9,275 nucleotides of DNA, taken from NCBI GenBank assembly GCA_003487005.1, contig DNFG01000442.1, forward strand, positions 1 to 9,275. The letters run 5' to 3'. This document shows positions 1 to 8,722 of this stretch, piece after piece; the stretch's first letter is position 1; every line of letters begins with the position of its first letter. Source of the stretch: Bryobacterales bacterium (lineage in GTDB: Bacteria; Acidobacteriota; Terriglobia; Bryobacterales; Bryobacteraceae). The notes beneath the pieces were generated by a model. The model searched no databases. It had not been told where the DNA came from and was given only the letters and a program-made list of their open reading frames with translations. The position numbers and the translations under genes were made by a program.

Positions 1-29
1 CCCCCATTAATGATCTAGAGCCCTAACCA

Positions 30-455
30 TCAAGACTGAAGTTGAAGTGTGCCGATCCACTCCTGGATTTGGTCGCGCACTCGCCTGAATGCACTCAGGC
101 GTTCGGCTTCCGTCCCTTGCACCGCTGCCGGGTCCTCGAAACTGCAGTGAATGCGCTTTGGGGCTCCGGGAAACACCGGACATGCCTCTTTGGCATGGTC
201 GCAAACGGTAATCACACAGTGGATTTGGCGGCCTGTGAACTCATCCGCGGATTTGGAGCGGTGACCCGAGATATCGATGCCGGCCTCGGCCATCACCGCG
301 ATCGCTTCGGGCCGGACCATGCTCGGCCGGGTGCCCGCGCTGGCGAACTGGAAGGCGTGCCCGAGGGCGTGGCGGAAGAGGCCTTCAGCCATCTGGCTCC
401 GGGCGGAGTTACCCGTGCAGAGTATGAGAACAAAGGGCTTGTTGGGTTCGTTCAT
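30..455 (-). CDS. arsC: Arsenate reductase, thioredoxin-coupled, low-molecular-weight phosphatase fold
   Basis: 141 residues. Reduces arsenate to arsenite in the cytoplasm so that an efflux pump can export it, with thioredoxin regenerating the enzyme. Seen: the N-terminal phosphate-binding loop CTGNSARS (C13 to S20, the CX5R pattern) and a cysteine pair C85 and C92 in VCDHAKEAC. Their spacing matches the family's three-cysteine relay (Cys10, Cys82 and Cys89 in the Staphylococcus enzyme). D108 in FEDPA fits the general acid. These extra cysteines separate it from ordinary tyrosine phosphatases of the same fold. The start is the only ATG placing the P-loop at the usual distance; a weak GGA lies 6 nt upstream of it. 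It lies 75 bp after tRNA-Asp, with no arsR, arsB or acr3 visible, though partners could lie left of the window. G and C are nearly balanced on its strands, unlike most of the window, which may hint at later acquisition. Confidence 0.94.
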   Translation of the reverse strand: MNEPNKPFVLILCTGNSARSQMAEGLFRHALGHAFQFASAGTRPSMVRPEAIAVMAEAGIDISGHRSKSADEFTGRQIHCVITVCDHAKEACPVFPGAPKRIHCSFEDPAAVQGTEAERLSAFRRVRDQIQEWIGTLQLQS

Positions 456-483
456 CGAAATTCCAGGGGGCGGAACTAAGCCG

Positions 484-492
484 ATGATACCA
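484..492 (-). promoter_or_regulatory. Possible extended -10 promoter for arsC
   Basis: On the minus strand this reads TGG followed by TATCAT. That is a TGN extended -10 next to a hexamer matching five of six bases of TATAAT. No good -35 is visible at 16 to 18 nt. Transcription would start near 477, leaving a leader of about 22 nt before the arsC ATG. No inverted repeat suggesting an ArsR operator is visible in the 75 bp gap. Prediction only. Confidence 0.33.
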
Positions 493-530
493 ACAGGAAG
501 GTTTCAGGAGGATGAATAGGAGGGAGTGAA

Positions 531-607
<77 letters not shown>

Positions 608-630
608 GCGATCACAGGTACAACCCTTTC

Positions 631-659
631 AAGGTAGCACGGGCGCGGCAGTTTGCCAA
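631..659 (-). promoter_or_regulatory. Candidate sigma-70 promoter for tRNA-Asp
   Basis: On the minus strand, TTGGCA (659-654, five of six matches to TTGACA) is separated by exactly 17 nt from TACCTT (636-631), which keeps the key first, second and last bases of TATAAT. The predicted start is near 624, about 16 nt before the mature tRNA 5' end. It lies just after the stop codon of the upstream small gene, so the tRNA need not depend on read-through from dnaE-accA. Confidence 0.5.
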
Positions 660-663
660 GTGG

Positions 664-936
664 CTAATCGAGCCATTTGACGGACAGCGGCTGGCCCCGT
701 TCGCAGGCCTGGCTGTCAGTGACGCCGGAGGCGATCAGGGTGCAGGCGGCGTGGGTGGCGGTCCTCAGCGCGTCATCCTGGGTGGGGCCCGAGGCGGTAC
801 TGCAATTGGTTCTTCCATTGAAGGCCATACAGACTTCAACACGGTGCTGGCGTTCGTCCATCATCAGGAAGGTCATCACGCCGATCAGGGCCACGAAGAC
901 GAGGACGCCAAGCGCGATCCAGATGCCTTTGGTCAT
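664..936 (-). CDS. Small single-pass membrane protein of unknown function
   Basis: 90 residues, family not recognised. Seen: a short charged N-terminus (MTKG), one strongly hydrophobic segment at about residues 5-26, then a soluble tail of about 64 residues with four cysteines (C36, C45, C65, C78). There is no lipobox and no typical signal-peptidase site, so it is most likely a membrane anchor with a small domain. If that domain is outside the cytoplasm, the four cysteines could form two disulfides; the flanking charges do not settle the topology. The start is supported by a 4-base ATGA overlap with the accA stop (933-936), typical of translational coupling. It is therefore probably expressed with dnaE and accA. 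The tight coupling and intact frame argue for a real gene, but nothing in the sequence indicates a function. Confidence 0.72.
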   Translation of the reverse strand: MTKGIWIALGVLVFVALIGVMTFLMMDERQHRVEVCMAFNGRTNCSTASGPTQDDALRTATHAACTLIASGVTDSQACERGQPLSVKWLD

Positions 937-1880
937 CCAGCGGACTCCTCGAAGAAGTTGCCGATGTTGCGGAAGCGGTCGTAGCGTTGTTTGACCAACA
1001 CTTCTGCGGACAGAGGGGCGAGTTCGCGGAGGGCGCCAGCAAGGGCCTGGCGCAGGAGGTCCGCGGCGCGATCGTAGTCTTCGTGGGCGCCCCCGGGGGG
1101 TTCCGGGATAATGCCGTCAATGAGTTGCAGGCGTTCGAGGTCTCCGGCGGTGATCCGGAGGGCGGCGGCGGCGATGTTGCCCTTGGCGGCGTCCCGATAG
1201 ATGATGGCGGCGCAACTCTCGGGCGAAATGACGCTATAAACGGCATTCTCGAGCATCAAAACGCGGTTTCCGATGCCCAGGGCGAGGGCTCCGCCGCTGC
1301 CGCCTTCGCCGATGACGACGACAATGATGGGCGTTTCGAGACGGGCCATCTCGCGGAGGTTGAGGGCGATGGCCTGGGCCTGGCCGCGTTCTTCGGCGTC
1401 GATGCCCGGGTAAGCGCCGGGTGTATCAAGGAAGGTGATGACCGGGCGGCGGAATTTTTCGGCCATCTGCATCGCGCGAAGGGCTTTGCGGTACCCTTCC
1501 GGCTTGGGCATGCCGAAGTTGCGGTGGAGTTTCTGTTTGGTGTCGCGGCCCTTTTCCTGGCCGATGATCATGGCCTGGGAGCCGGCGATTGTCCCGAAGC
1601 CGCAGATGATGGCGGCATCCTCCCCGAAGGCCCGATCACCGTGGATCTCGGTGAAGTCGGGGACCAGGCGTTCGATGTAATCGAGCGAGTGAGGGCGCTT
1701 GGGATGGCGGGCCATCTGGACGCGCTGCCAGCTCAGGTTGACGCCCTCTTCTCCCTGCAGTTTCTTGAGTTCCGCCTGCAATTCGTGGACCTGGGCGCGG
1801 GCGCCGGTGCTGGATTGCTGAAGGCGGGCGATTTCGAGTTCGAGGTCAGCGATCCGCTGACTGGCATTTGGGTCACTCAT
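933..1880 (-). CDS. accA: Acetyl-CoA carboxylase carboxyltransferase, alpha subunit
   Basis: 315 residues, close to the 319 of E. coli AccA. With AccD it forms the carboxyltransferase that moves the carboxyl group from biotin on AccB to acetyl-CoA, giving malonyl-CoA, the first committed step of fatty acid synthesis in the cytoplasm. Seen: an N-terminal helical, probably coiled-coil segment (about 5-45), then the crotonase-like carboxyltransferase core. The core has the family motifs TPGAYPGIDAEERGQ (about 153-167), GEGGSGGALALG (about 191-202) and SPESCAAI (about 219-226). accD, accB and accC are not in this window. It starts 19 nt after the dnaE stop and ends in an ATGA overlap with the small membrane protein gene, so all three are likely one transcript. 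Its Shine-Dalgarno is weak (an AAGGT-like stretch some distance upstream), which fits translation coupled to dnaE. Confidence 0.97.
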   Translation of the reverse strand: MSDPNASQRIADLELEIARLQQSSTGARAQVHELQAELKKLQGEEGVNLSWQRVQMARHPKRPHSLDYIERLVPDFTEIHGDRAFGEDAAIICGFGTIAGSQAMIIGQEKGRDTKQKLHRNFGMPKPEGYRKALRAMQMAEKFRRPVITFLDTPGAYPGIDAEERGQAQAIALNLREMARLETPIIVVVIGEGGSGGALALGIGNRVLMLENAVYSVISPESCAAIIYRDAAKGNIAAAALRITAGDLERLQLIDGIIPEPPGGAHEDYDRAADLLRQALAGALRELAPLSAEVLVKQRYDRFRNIGNFFEESAG

Positions 1881-1899
1881 GGGACGCAGTGGTTACCTT

Positions 1900-4800
1900 T
1901 TACGAGGCTATCACTTCGATGGACTCGGGTCCGCACAGGCGTTCGATCTCCTGCTTGAATTCCCGGTCGGGCCGGACCTTCGTGGCCACTCCCAACTGGA
2001 TCTGGAAGTCGCGAGGGGCTTCGAGGCGGAGCATCACCTGGGTGGCGCCCGGTTTGCGTTCGATCAGGGTTTTGAGAGCCTCCGCGCGTTCGATGCCCTG
2101 CTCGGCCGAGCCATTCGCGCCGAGGCGGACGCGGATGCCGATCAGCGTGGGGAAATCGACGCGGACATTGCCGAGGGCGATGATGTCGTGGACATTCAGT
2201 TTGACGGCGCCGTCTTCCTCGGGCATGGCCTTGCCGCGCATCAGCACGGCGGTGTCCTCGACGATCTGGGACTGGAGTTGTTCGAAGCGGGACGCGAACA
2301 CGAGGGCTTCAGTGGCGCCGGTCCAATCCTCGAGTTGCATGAAGGCCCAGGGTTTCTGTTCCTTGTTCCGGCGGCGCTGGATACCGGTGATGATGCCGCA
2401 GAGGGCGATTTCTTCGCCTTTTTGAACTCCGGCGAGGTTATCGGAGCGGTAATCGGTGATTTCCTCGACCTTCCAGCGGAACTCGTCGAGGGGGTGGCCG
2501 GTGACGAAGAAGCCGAGGGTTTCCTTCTCGCCGCGGAGTAATTCGGTGGCGGTCCATTCGGGGAGATCGGGGAGGTGGCGCTGGGGCGCGGGCGCCGATT
2601 CGGGGCCGCCGAGAAGGTCACCAAAGAGGCCCGCCTGGCCGCTGTCGCGGTCCTTCTGGGCGCGCTGGCCGGACTCCATGCAGTCCTCGAGAATGGCGAA
2701 AAGCTGGGAACGGGTGCCGTGGAGGCCGTCCATGGCGCCCGCCTTGATGAGACTTTCGACGACCCTCTTGTTGACGGCGGTCAGGTCGACACGTTCGAAG
2801 AAGTCATCGAGGGTCTTGTACGGCCCATTTTCCTTGCGGGCGGCGACGATGGCTTCGACGGCGCCGGCGCCGACATTCTTGACCGCGCCCAAGCCGAAGC
2901 GGATCGAGCCGGAATCGGGGGTGAACGACAGGTAGGACTTGTTGACGTCGGGCGGCAGGACCTGGATTCCGAGGTCGCGGCATTCGTTGATGTACTTGAC
3001 GACTTTGTCGGTGTTGCCCGTTTCCGAGGTGAGCAGGGCGGCCATGAACTCGACCGGGTAGTGGGCCTTGAGGTAGCCGGTCAGGTAGGCGAGATAGCCG
3101 TAAGCGGCGGAGTGGGACTTATTGAAGCCATATTCAGCGAACTGAGCGATCAAATCGAACAGTTTTTCGGCCTTTTTGGGGTCATACCCGCGTTTTTGAG
3201 CGCCTTCGAGGAAGGGCGCCTTCTCGGCGGCCATGATTTCGACCTTCTTCTTGCCCATGGCGCGGCGCATGAGGTCGGCCTGACCGAGGGTGTAGCCGGC
3301 GATCTTCTGGGCGATCTGCATCACCTGTTCCTGGTAGAGGATGATGCCGTAGGTTTCCTCGAGCATGGGCTTGAGGTCGGGGATGTCGAAGGTGACGGAC
3401 TTCCGCCCGTGTTTGCGGTCGATGAAGTCGTCGACGACGCCGCCCTTGATGGGACCGGGTCGATAGAGGGCGTTGAGGGCGATGAGATCCTCGATGCGCT
3501 CGGGGCGGGTGCGGCGGAGGACATCCTTCATGCCGCCGGATTCGAACTGGAAGACGCCGCTGGTGAGAGCCTGGGCGAAGATCTTTTCGTAGGTGTGGGT
3601 ATCGTCGAGGGGGAGTTGGTCGAGTTCGAGTTTGACGCCGTGGCCGAGTTCGATGAGGCGGAGGGCCTCCGTGATGATAGTGAGGGTGGTGAGACCCAGG
3701 AAATCCATCTTGAGGAGGCCGAGTTTATCGAGGCCATCCATGTCGTACTGGGTGACAATTTCGTCCTTGTTGGTCTTGTAGAGGGGGACGAGGTCGATCA
3801 GGGGTTCAGGCGAGATGACGACGCCGGCGGCATGGACGCTGGCATTGCGGGCCATGCCTTCGAGGCGGAGGGCGACATCGATCATTTCGCGGACGCGGGG
3901 GTCCTTTTCGGCGGCTTCGTTGATGGCGGGTTCGGCGGCGAGGGCGTCCTTGAGCTTGATGTTGAGGGGTTGGGAGGGGATCAGCTTGGTGATGCGGTCG
4001 ACTTCGGCGAAGGTGAGGTCGAGGGCGCGGCCGACATCCTTGAGGGCGGCTTTGGCGCCGAGGGTCCCGAAGGTGATGATCTGGGCGACCTGTTCGCGCC
4101 CGTATTTCTCGGTGACGTACTGAATGACTTCTCCGCGGCGGTTGGTGCAGAAGTCGATGTCGATGTCGGGCATCGAGATGCGCTGGGGGTTCAGGAAGCG
4201 CTCGAAGAGGAGGCCGTAATGGAGGGGGTCCACATCGGTGATGCCTAGACAGTAGGCGACGAGGGAACCGGCGGCCGACCCGCGGCCGGGTCCAACGGGG
4301 ATGCCGCTGGCTTTGGAGAAGCGGATGAAGTCCCAGACGATGAGGAAGTAGCCCGAGAACTTCATCTGCTGGATCAGGCGGATTTCGGTTTCGAGGCGTT
4401 CGACGTATTCGGCGAGGTCGTGCCGCAGGTGGCCCTTGCGGGCGAGCGCTTCGAGGCGGCCGCGCCGGTGTTCGAAGCCCTGGCGGGTGACGTATTCGAA
4501 GTAGGTATCGATGGAGTGGCCGCCGGGGACATCGAAGCGGGGGAAGGGTTCCTTGACCTTTTCGAGTTTGACCTGGCAGCGCTCGGCGATATGCCAGGTG
4601 CGGTCGAGGGCATCTTCGAGTTCGCCGAAGATCTGCATCATTTCGTCGCGGGTCTTGAGGAAGAACTGCTCGGTGGAGAACTTCATCCGCTTCTCGTCGT
4701 TGACGAGTTTGCCGGTCTGGATGCAGGTGAGGATGTCCTGGGCGCGGTGGTCCGCGTACTCGACGTAGTGGGTGTCGTTGGTGGCGACGAGGGGGATGCC

Positions 4801-5394
4801 GGTTTCGGAGGAGAGGCGATAGACCTGCGGCATGACGTGGCGGTCTTCGTTGAGGCCGTGGTCCTGGATTTCGAGGAAGAAGTTTTCGCGGCCGAAGAGG
4901 TCCTGGTATTCGTAAGCGAGGCGGCGGGCTTCGTCGTATTTGTCGTTCATCAACGTTTCGTTGATGTCGCCCTTGAGGCAGGCGGAGAGGGCGATGAGAC
5001 CCTTGCTGTGCTGGGCGAGGAGGTCCTTGTCGATGCGGGGTTTGTAATAGAAGCCGTCGAGGAAGCCGGTGGAGACCAGTTTGATGAGGTTGCGGTAGCC
5101 TTCCTGGTTTTCGCAGAGGAGGACGAGGTGGTTGTAGCGGTTGGTGTCGTTCTTGATGTGGCGGTCCTGCTGCGAGACGTAGACTTCGCAGCCGATCACC
5201 GGGTGGATATTGCGTTTGCGGGCTTCGTTATAAAATTCGACGGCGCCGAACATGTTGCCGTGGTCGGTCATGGCCACCGCGGGCATGCCCTGGCGCTCGA
5301 CTGCTTCCATCAGGCGTTTGGATTCACAGGCGCCATCGAGGAGGGAGTAATCGGTGTGACAGTGCAGATGGACGAATGGCTTGTCTTCGGGCAT
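1900..5394 (-). CDS. dnaE: DNA polymerase III alpha subunit, replicative polymerase
   Basis: 1164 residues, the usual DnaE1 length. It is the catalytic subunit of the replicative polymerase. Domains seen in order: an N-terminal PHP domain (about 7-275), the C-family polymerase core with [11 protein letters not shown] (368-378) and the catalytic aspartates in PDIDIDF (D412, D414) plus D564 in KMDFLGL, a helix-hairpin-helix region (about 830-890), an internal clamp-binding motif QAGLFG (920-925), an OB fold (about 994-1070) and a C-terminal domain. The PHP metal ligands look complete (H9, H11, D20, H45, E70, H89, C139, D207, H209), whereas E. coli DnaE has lost several. This leaves open an active PHP 3'-5' exonuclease. 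The start ATG gives the normal [13 protein letters not shown] opening, although its Shine-Dalgarno is poor. The gene lies 32 bp after tRNA-Arg and 19 nt before accA. Confidence 0.98.
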   Translation of the reverse strand: MPEDKPFVHLHCHTDYSLLDGACESKRLMEAVERQGMPAVAMTDHGNMFGAVEFYNEARKRNIHPVIGCEVYVSQQDRHIKNDTNRYNHLVLLCENQEGYRNLIKLVSTGFLDGFYYKPRIDKDLLAQHSKGLIALSACLKGDINETLMNDKYDEARRLAYEYQDLFGRENFFLEIQDHGLNEDRHVMPQVYRLSSETGIPLVATNDTHYVEYADHRAQDILTCIQTGKLVNDEKRMKFSTEQFFLKTRDEMMQIFGELEDALDRTWHIAERCQVKLEKVKEPFPRFDVPGGHSIDTYFEYVTRQGFEHRRGRLEALARKGHLRHDLAEYVERLETEIRLIQQMKFSGYFLIVWDFIRFSKASGIPVGPGRGSAAGSLVAYCLGITDVDPLHYGLLFERFLNPQRISMPDIDIDFCTNRRGEVIQYVTEKYGREQVAQIITFGTLGAKAALKDVGRALDLTFAEVDRITKLIPSQPLNIKLKDALAAEPAINEAAEKDPRVREMIDVALRLEGMARNASVHAAGVVISPEPLIDLVPLYKTNKDEIVTQYDMDGLDKLGLLKMDFLGLTTLTIITEALRLIELGHGVKLELDQLPLDDTHTYEKIFAQALTSGVFQFESGGMKDVLRRTRPERIEDLIALNALYRPGPIKGGVVDDFIDRKHGRKSVTFDIPDLKPMLEETYGIILYQEQVMQIAQKIAGYTLGQADLMRRAMGKKKVEIMAAEKAPFLEGAQKRGYDPKKAEKLFDLIAQFAEYGFNKSHSAAYGYLAYLTGYLKAHYPVEFMAALLTSETGNTDKVVKYINECRDLGIQVLPPDVNKSYLSFTPDSGSIRFGLGAVKNVGAGAVEAIVAARKENGPYKTLDDFFERVDLTAVNKRVVESLIKAGAMDGLHGTRSQLFAILEDCMESGQRAQKDRDSGQAGLFGDLLGGPESAPAPQRHLPDLPEWTATELLRGEKETLGFFVTGHPLDEFRWKVEEITDYRSDNLAGVQKGEEIALCGIITGIQRRRNKEQKPWAFMQLEDWTGATEALVFASRFEQLQSQIVEDTAVLMRGKAMPEEDGAVKLNVHDIIALGNVRVDFPTLIGIRVRLGANGSAEQGIERAEALKTLIERKPGATQVMLRLEAPRDFQIQLGVATKVRPDREFKQEIERLCGPESIEVIAS

Positions 5395-5426
5395 GGGCGG
5401 ACTACCAGTATATGCAGCAGGGCGGG

Positions 5427-5503
5427 TGGTAGGGACGGGCCGATTCGAACGGCCGACCTACCGCTTAGGAGGCGGTTGCTCTATCCAGCTGAGCTACGTC
5501 CCC
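5427..5503 (-). tRNA. tRNA-Arg, anticodon CCU
   Basis: A complete 77-nt cloverleaf on the minus strand. The acceptor GGGGACG pairs with CGTCCCT (the first pair is G-U), followed by discriminator A and an encoded CCA at 5429-5427. The D stem is GCTC/GAGC. The anticodon arm is ACCGC-CTCCTAA-GCGGT, anticodon CCT, reading AGG. The T arm is GGCCG-TTCGAAT-CGGCC. It sits between purD (27 bp upstream) and dnaE (32 bp downstream), all in the same direction. Its first ten bases are identical to those of tRNA-Asp in this window. Confidence 0.97.
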
Positions 5504-5519
5504 ACACTGGCTACTTCTG

Positions 5520-5548
5520 ATGGTAACGCGTCAGGAGCCGGCGGTCAG
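5520..5548 (-). promoter_or_regulatory. Candidate promoter for tRNA-Arg, overlapping the purD 3' end
   Basis: On the minus strand, CTGACC (5548-5543, four of six matches to TTGACA) lies 17 nt from TACCAT (5525-5520, four of six matches to TATAAT). The predicted start is near 5513, about 10 nt before the tRNA. The -35 falls inside the last codons of purD. The layout resembles the candidate tRNA-Asp promoter. It could also supply dnaE by read-through, since no terminator is visible after the tRNA. Confidence 0.38.
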
Positions 5549-6820
5549 GGGCCAGCGCTTGAGGCCCTTCGCGCCGATGTCACGGCGGACCTGCATGCCG
5601 TCGAAGTGGATGTGTTCTACGGCGCGATAGACGTTTTCGATGGCTTCGGGCAGGGTGGCGCCGGAGTGGGTGACGCCGAGGACGCGGCCTCCGCTCGTGA
5701 CGACGCCTTCGGGAGTGGATTTGGTGCCGGCGTGGAAGACGGCGGCGCCTTCCTGTTCGGCTTCGGAGAGGCCGTGGATCAGGTCGCCGGAGCGGACTTT
5801 GCCGGGATAGCCGGCGGCGGCGAGGACGACGCAGATGGAAGGGTCCTGGCGGAAGGCGAGGTGGGCCGGGTTGATGCGGCCCGCGGCGGCGGTGTGGAGG
5901 AGGGCGCCGAAGTCGCCTTCGATGCGGTGGAGGAGGGCCTGGGTTTCGGGGTCGCCGAGGCGGACATTGTATTCGAGGACTTTCGGTCCGGCGGCGGTCA
6001 TCATCAGGCCGGCGTAGAGGAATCCGGAGAAGGGGGTGCCTTCGCGCTGGAACTGGTCGATGACGGGTTGCATAACGGTGTCCATCACCTGTTGGCGCAT
6101 GTCGCCGTCGAGGAGGCGGGAGTCGGAATAAGCGCCCATGCCACCGGTGTTGGGGCCTTCGTCGTTATCGGCGATGCGCTTGTGGTCCTGCGAGGGTTCG
6201 AGGGCGACGACGCGTTCGCCATCCGACAGGCCGATGAAGCTGATCTCCTCGCCTTCGAGGAATTCTTCGAGGACAACGCGGGCGCCCGCCGCGCCGACGA
6301 GAGCGCCGGCGAACATGGCGCGGATGACGGCTTCGGCTTCATTGGGATCTTCGACGATGACGACGCCCTTGCCGGCGGCGAGTCCGTCGGCTTTGATGAC
6401 GAGCGGGCCCTGGAACTGAGACAGGGCCTGGATGGCGGTTTCGGGGTCATCGGCGGTGACGTAGGCGGCGGTGGGGATGCCGGCACGGTCCATGAAGTTC
6501 TTGGCGAAGATCTTGCTGCCTTCGAGTCGGGCGGCGGCCTGGGTGGGTCCAAAGATGAGGCGGCCTTCACGGCGGAAGGCGTCAACGACGCCATCGACGA
6601 GGGGGGCTTCGGGTCCGACGACGGTGAGGTCGGCGGCGGCGGCGCGGGCGGCGGCAAGATACCCCTGGGGGGTATTGTCCGGGGTGGCAGCCGGGGTGGC
6701 GACGGCCGCGCAGCCGGGGTTGCCGGGGGTCACAAAGACCTGGGACACGGAAGCGCTGCGGCTGAGCCGCCAACAGAGGGCATGTTCGCGGCCGCCGCCG
6801 CCGATCACGAGGACTTTCAA
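5531..6820 (-). CDS. purD: Phosphoribosylamine-glycine ligase (GAR synthetase)
   Basis: 429 residues from the start chosen here, the same length as E. coli PurD. It joins 5-phosphoribosylamine and glycine using ATP, the second step of de novo purine synthesis. Seen: the N-terminal fold [16 protein letters not shown] (2-17), then an ATP-grasp domain with [14 protein letters not shown] (140-153), [10 protein letters not shown] (185-194) and the substrate-binding stretch [20 protein letters not shown] (210-229). The metal-binding region [11 protein letters not shown] (284-294) has Leu where the family often has Phe. The open frame runs far upstream, antisense to mnmG, but the start is most likely TTG at 6820: it gives the expected MKVLVIGGG terminus and follows a strong AAAGGAG with an 8 nt spacer. 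An in-frame ATG 12 codons upstream lacks this support. A low-complexity AAARAAAAD run occupies residues 56-64. It is divergent from mnmG. Confidence 0.97.
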   Translation of the reverse strand: MKVLVIGGGGREHALCWRLSRSASVSQVFVTPGNPGCAAVATPAATPDNTPQGYLAAARAAAADLTVVGPEAPLVDGVVDAFRREGRLIFGPTQAAARLEGSKIFAKNFMDRAGIPTAAYVTADDPETAIQALSQFQGPLVIKADGLAAGKGVVIVEDPNEAEAVIRAMFAGALVGAAGARVVLEEFLEGEEISFIGLSDGERVVALEPSQDHKRIADNDEGPNTGGMGAYSDSRLLDGDMRQQVMDTVMQPVIDQFQREGTPFSGFLYAGLMMTAAGPKVLEYNVRLGDPETQALLHRIEGDFGALLHTAAAGRINPAHLAFRQDPSICVVLAAAGYPGKVRSGDLIHGLSEAEQEGAAVFHAGTKSTPEGVVTSGGRVLGVTHSGATLPEAIENVYRAVEHIHFDGMQVRRDIGAKGLKRWPLTAGS

Positions 6821-6828
6821 GACACTAT

Positions 6829-6835
6829 CTCCTTT
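6829..6835 (-). promoter_or_regulatory. Ribosome binding site that fixes the purD TTG start
   Basis: AAAGGAG on the minus strand, with 8 nt between its last base and the TTG at 6820. It is the best Shine-Dalgarno in the window and is the reason for preferring the TTG over the in-frame ATG upstream, which would put this site inside the coding sequence. Confidence 0.75.
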
Positions 6836-6837
6836 AG

Positions 6838-6851
6838 CTACAATATAGTAG
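6838..6851. promoter_or_regulatory. Overlapping divergent -10 elements for purD and mnmG
   Basis: The 45 bp between purD and mnmG is the only clearly AT-rich patch in this half of the window. It contains the near-palindrome CTACAATATAGTAG, with 4 bp perfect arms. On the + strand it holds TACAAT (6839-6844) and on the minus strand TATATT (6847-6842); each matches five of six bases of TATAAT and they share three positions. Predicted starts are near 6851 (mnmG, leader about 15 nt) and 6835 (purD, leader about 15 nt). Neither side has a good -35, and both -35 regions would fall in or at the edge of the opposite coding region. Promoter activity is inferred, not shown. Confidence 0.5.
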
Positions 6852-6865
6852 AACATCTGGGCAGG

Positions 6866-8722
6866 ATGAGGGAACCACGCTACGAGGTGATTGTGATCGG
6901 CGGCGGCCATGCTGGCTGCGAAGCGGCGCGGGCGTGTGCGCGGCTGGGTCTGCGGACGGCGATGGTGACAATGAACATCGATCTGATCGCGCAGATGTCC
7001 TGTAATCCGGCGATCGGGGGGATTGCGAAGGGGCATTTGGTACGGGAGATTGATGCGCTCGGTGGGGTGATGGGCGAGGTGGCGGACCGGGTGGGGATTC
7101 AGTTCCGGTTGCTGAATACAAGCCGGGGCCCGGCGGTGTGGAGTCCGCGGGCGCAAATGGACAAGAAGCAATACCGGGTCGTGATGCGGGAGACGCTGGA
7201 GCGCGAACCGCTGTTGCGGATCGTGCAGGCGGAAGTGGCGGAGATGGTCATCGAGGGGGACGCCGGGGGGCGGCGGCGGATTCGGGGACTGCGGCTGAGG
7301 GATGGGCGCACGATGGCGGCCGAGGCGGTGATCGTGACGACGGGCACGTTTCTGAATGGGCTGGCGCATGTGGGGGAGTCGAAGTCTGAATGCGGGCGGA
7401 GCGGCGAGGCGCCATCGAACCTGCTGGGACACCAGTTCCGGGCCTTGAACCTGCAGTGGACGCGGCTGAAGACCGGGACGCCGCCGCGTCTGGATGGGCG
7501 GACGATTGACTGGTCGCGGTTCGAGGCACAGCCTGGTGATGAGAAGCCGGTGCCGTTCAGTTTTCTGACGGACCGGATCGAGCGCGAGCAGGTGCACTGT
7601 CACATTGCGTACACGACGCCGGAGACGCACGCGGCGATTGAACGGAGTCTGGCGCGATCGCCTTTGTATTCGGGGCAGATTGAGGGCGTGGGTCCACGGT
7701 ATTGTCCATCGATCGAGGACAAGATTGTGAAGTTCCCGGACAAGCTCCGGCACCAGATCTTCCTCGAGCCCGAGGGGCTGGATACCTACGAGGTGTACGT
7801 CAACGGGATGTCGACGTCGATGCCCGTGGATGTGCAGGAGGAGATGGTGGCATCGATTCCCGGGTTGGACCGGGCGGAGATGATCCGGCCGGGCTATGCG
7901 ATCGAGTACGACGCGATCGATCCGCGGGAGTTGGATCACTCGCTGGAATTGAAGCAGATCGAAGGGTTGTTCCTGGCGGGGCAGATCAATGGGACTTCGG
8001 GATACGAAGAGGCGGCGTGCCAGGGGTTGCTGGCGGCGCTGAATGCGGCGGCGCGGATTGGGGGCGGGGAGGCGGTGGTGCTGGGACGGTCGGATGGGTA
8101 TGCGGGGATCCTGATCGATGATCTGGTGACGAAGGGGGCGGATGAGCCGTACCGGATGTTTACGTCACGGGCAGAGTTCCGGTTGCACCTGCGAATCGAT
8201 AATGCGGATGAGCGATTGACGCCGGTAGGGCGCAAGGCGGGGTTGGTCTGTGAGGAGCGGTGGCGGCGGTTGACGTCGAAATTGGGGGAGAAGGAGCAGT
8301 TGCGGCGGGCGTTGGGGTCGTTGCGGCTGAACGGGCAGGTGCATGCGTTGCCTGGGTTGAATGGGGACCGGCCGTTGGCGGAGGCGTGGTTGCGACGTCC
8401 GGAGGCGTCGATTGGGGCGTTGCGGCCGTATCTGGAGGGTTCGTTTGGGGAAGGGGCGCTGATGACGGTCGAGACGGAGGTCAAGTATGCCGGGTATCTG
8501 GAGCAGCAGGAACGCCAGATTCAGCGTCTGCAGGAATCGGAGGGACGGCGGATTCCGGCGGAGTTTGAATATGGGGATGTCCCGGGGTTGAGCCGGGAGA
8601 TTCGGGACAAACTGGAGCGGGTGCGGCCGGAGACGCTCGGGCAGGCAGGGCGGATTCCGGGGGTGACGCCGGCGGCGGTGGCGGTGATCGACTGTTACCT
8701 GAGCTTGCGGTCGAGGCGGTGA
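6866..8722 (+). CDS. mnmG: tRNA uridine-5-carboxymethylaminomethyl modification enzyme, FAD subunit
   Basis: 618 residues (E. coli MnmG has 629). With the GTPase MnmE, which is not in this window, it uses FAD and methylene-tetrahydrofolate to modify the wobble uridine (U34) of certain tRNAs, improving decoding of purine-ending codons. Seen: the FAD-binding Rossmann motif [11 protein letters not shown] (11-21), [17 protein letters not shown] (43-59), the two conserved cysteines C245 (VHCHI) and C280 ([11 protein letters not shown]), [14 protein letters not shown] (371-384), [10 protein letters not shown] (428-437) and a C-terminal helical domain ending [13 protein letters not shown], which contacts MnmE and tRNA. 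The open frame extends 1485 nt upstream, antisense to purD and tRNA-Arg, but the homologous protein begins at this ATG. Its Shine-Dalgarno is poor: GGGCAGG directly abuts the ATG. It overlaps rsmG by one base. Confidence 0.98.
   Translation: MREPRYEVIVIGGGHAGCEAARACARLGLRTAMVTMNIDLIAQMSCNPAIGGIAKGHLVREIDALGGVMGEVADRVGIQFRLLNTSRGPAVWSPRAQMDKKQYRVVMRETLEREPLLRIVQAEVAEMVIEGDAGGRRRIRGLRLRDGRTMAAEAVIVTTGTFLNGLAHVGESKSECGRSGEAPSNLLGHQFRALNLQWTRLKTGTPPRLDGRTIDWSRFEAQPGDEKPVPFSFLTDRIEREQVHCHIAYTTPETHAAIERSLARSPLYSGQIEGVGPRYCPSIEDKIVKFPDKLRHQIFLEPEGLDTYEVYVNGMSTSMPVDVQEEMVASIPGLDRAEMIRPGYAIEYDAIDPRELDHSLELKQIEGLFLAGQINGTSGYEEAACQGLLAALNAAARIGGGEAVVLGRSDGYAGILIDDLVTKGADEPYRMFTSRAEFRLHLRIDNADERLTPVGRKAGLVCEERWRRLTSKLGEKEQLRRALGSLRLNGQVHALPGLNGDRPLAEAWLRRPEASIGALRPYLEGSFGEGALMTVETEVKYAGYLEQQERQIQRLQESEGRRIPAEFEYGDVPGLSREIRDKLERVRPETLGQAGRIPGVTPAAVAVIDCYLSLRSRR

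Noticed and set aside
5..19. Small palindromes CATTAATG and TCTAGA downstream of arsC, considered as a terminator
   Set aside because: They are short, AT-rich and separate, with no stable GC stem and no T tract on the arsC strand.
987..1958. 323-codon + strand frame antisense to accA
   Set aside because: It mirrors conserved AccA codons, and its Gly/Asp/Ala/Phe bias indicates a shadow.
2575..4248. 557-codon + strand reading frame inside dnaE
   Set aside because: It is entirely antisense to conserved DnaE codons, acidic and repetitive, without a recognisable fold or a ribosome binding site that I could see.
4420..5520. 366-codon + strand frame across the dnaE 5' end and tRNA-Arg
   Set aside because: It is antisense to the PHP domain and runs through a tRNA gene. 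Its Val/Glu/Asp/Phe-rich composition is typical of a shadow frame.
5381..6865. A 1485-nt open extension upstream of mnmG in the same frame, which would give a 1113-residue protein
   Set aside because: It lies antisense to purD and tRNA-Arg, reads as low-complexity Gly/Ala/Asp/Glu-rich sequence, and the recognisable MnmG fold begins at 6866. It is a stop-free shadow of GC-rich codon usage.
6821..7939. Extension of the purD frame on the minus strand across mnmG, giving 802 residues
   Set aside because: The extra part is Arg/Pro/His-rich antisense of mnmG. PurD starts at the TTG at 6820 with a strong ribosome binding site and the exact family length.
8060..8098. G-rich stretch in mnmG considered as a second G-quadruplex
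   Set aside because: The second and third G3 runs are separated by 13 nt, so it fails the simple loop-length pattern.
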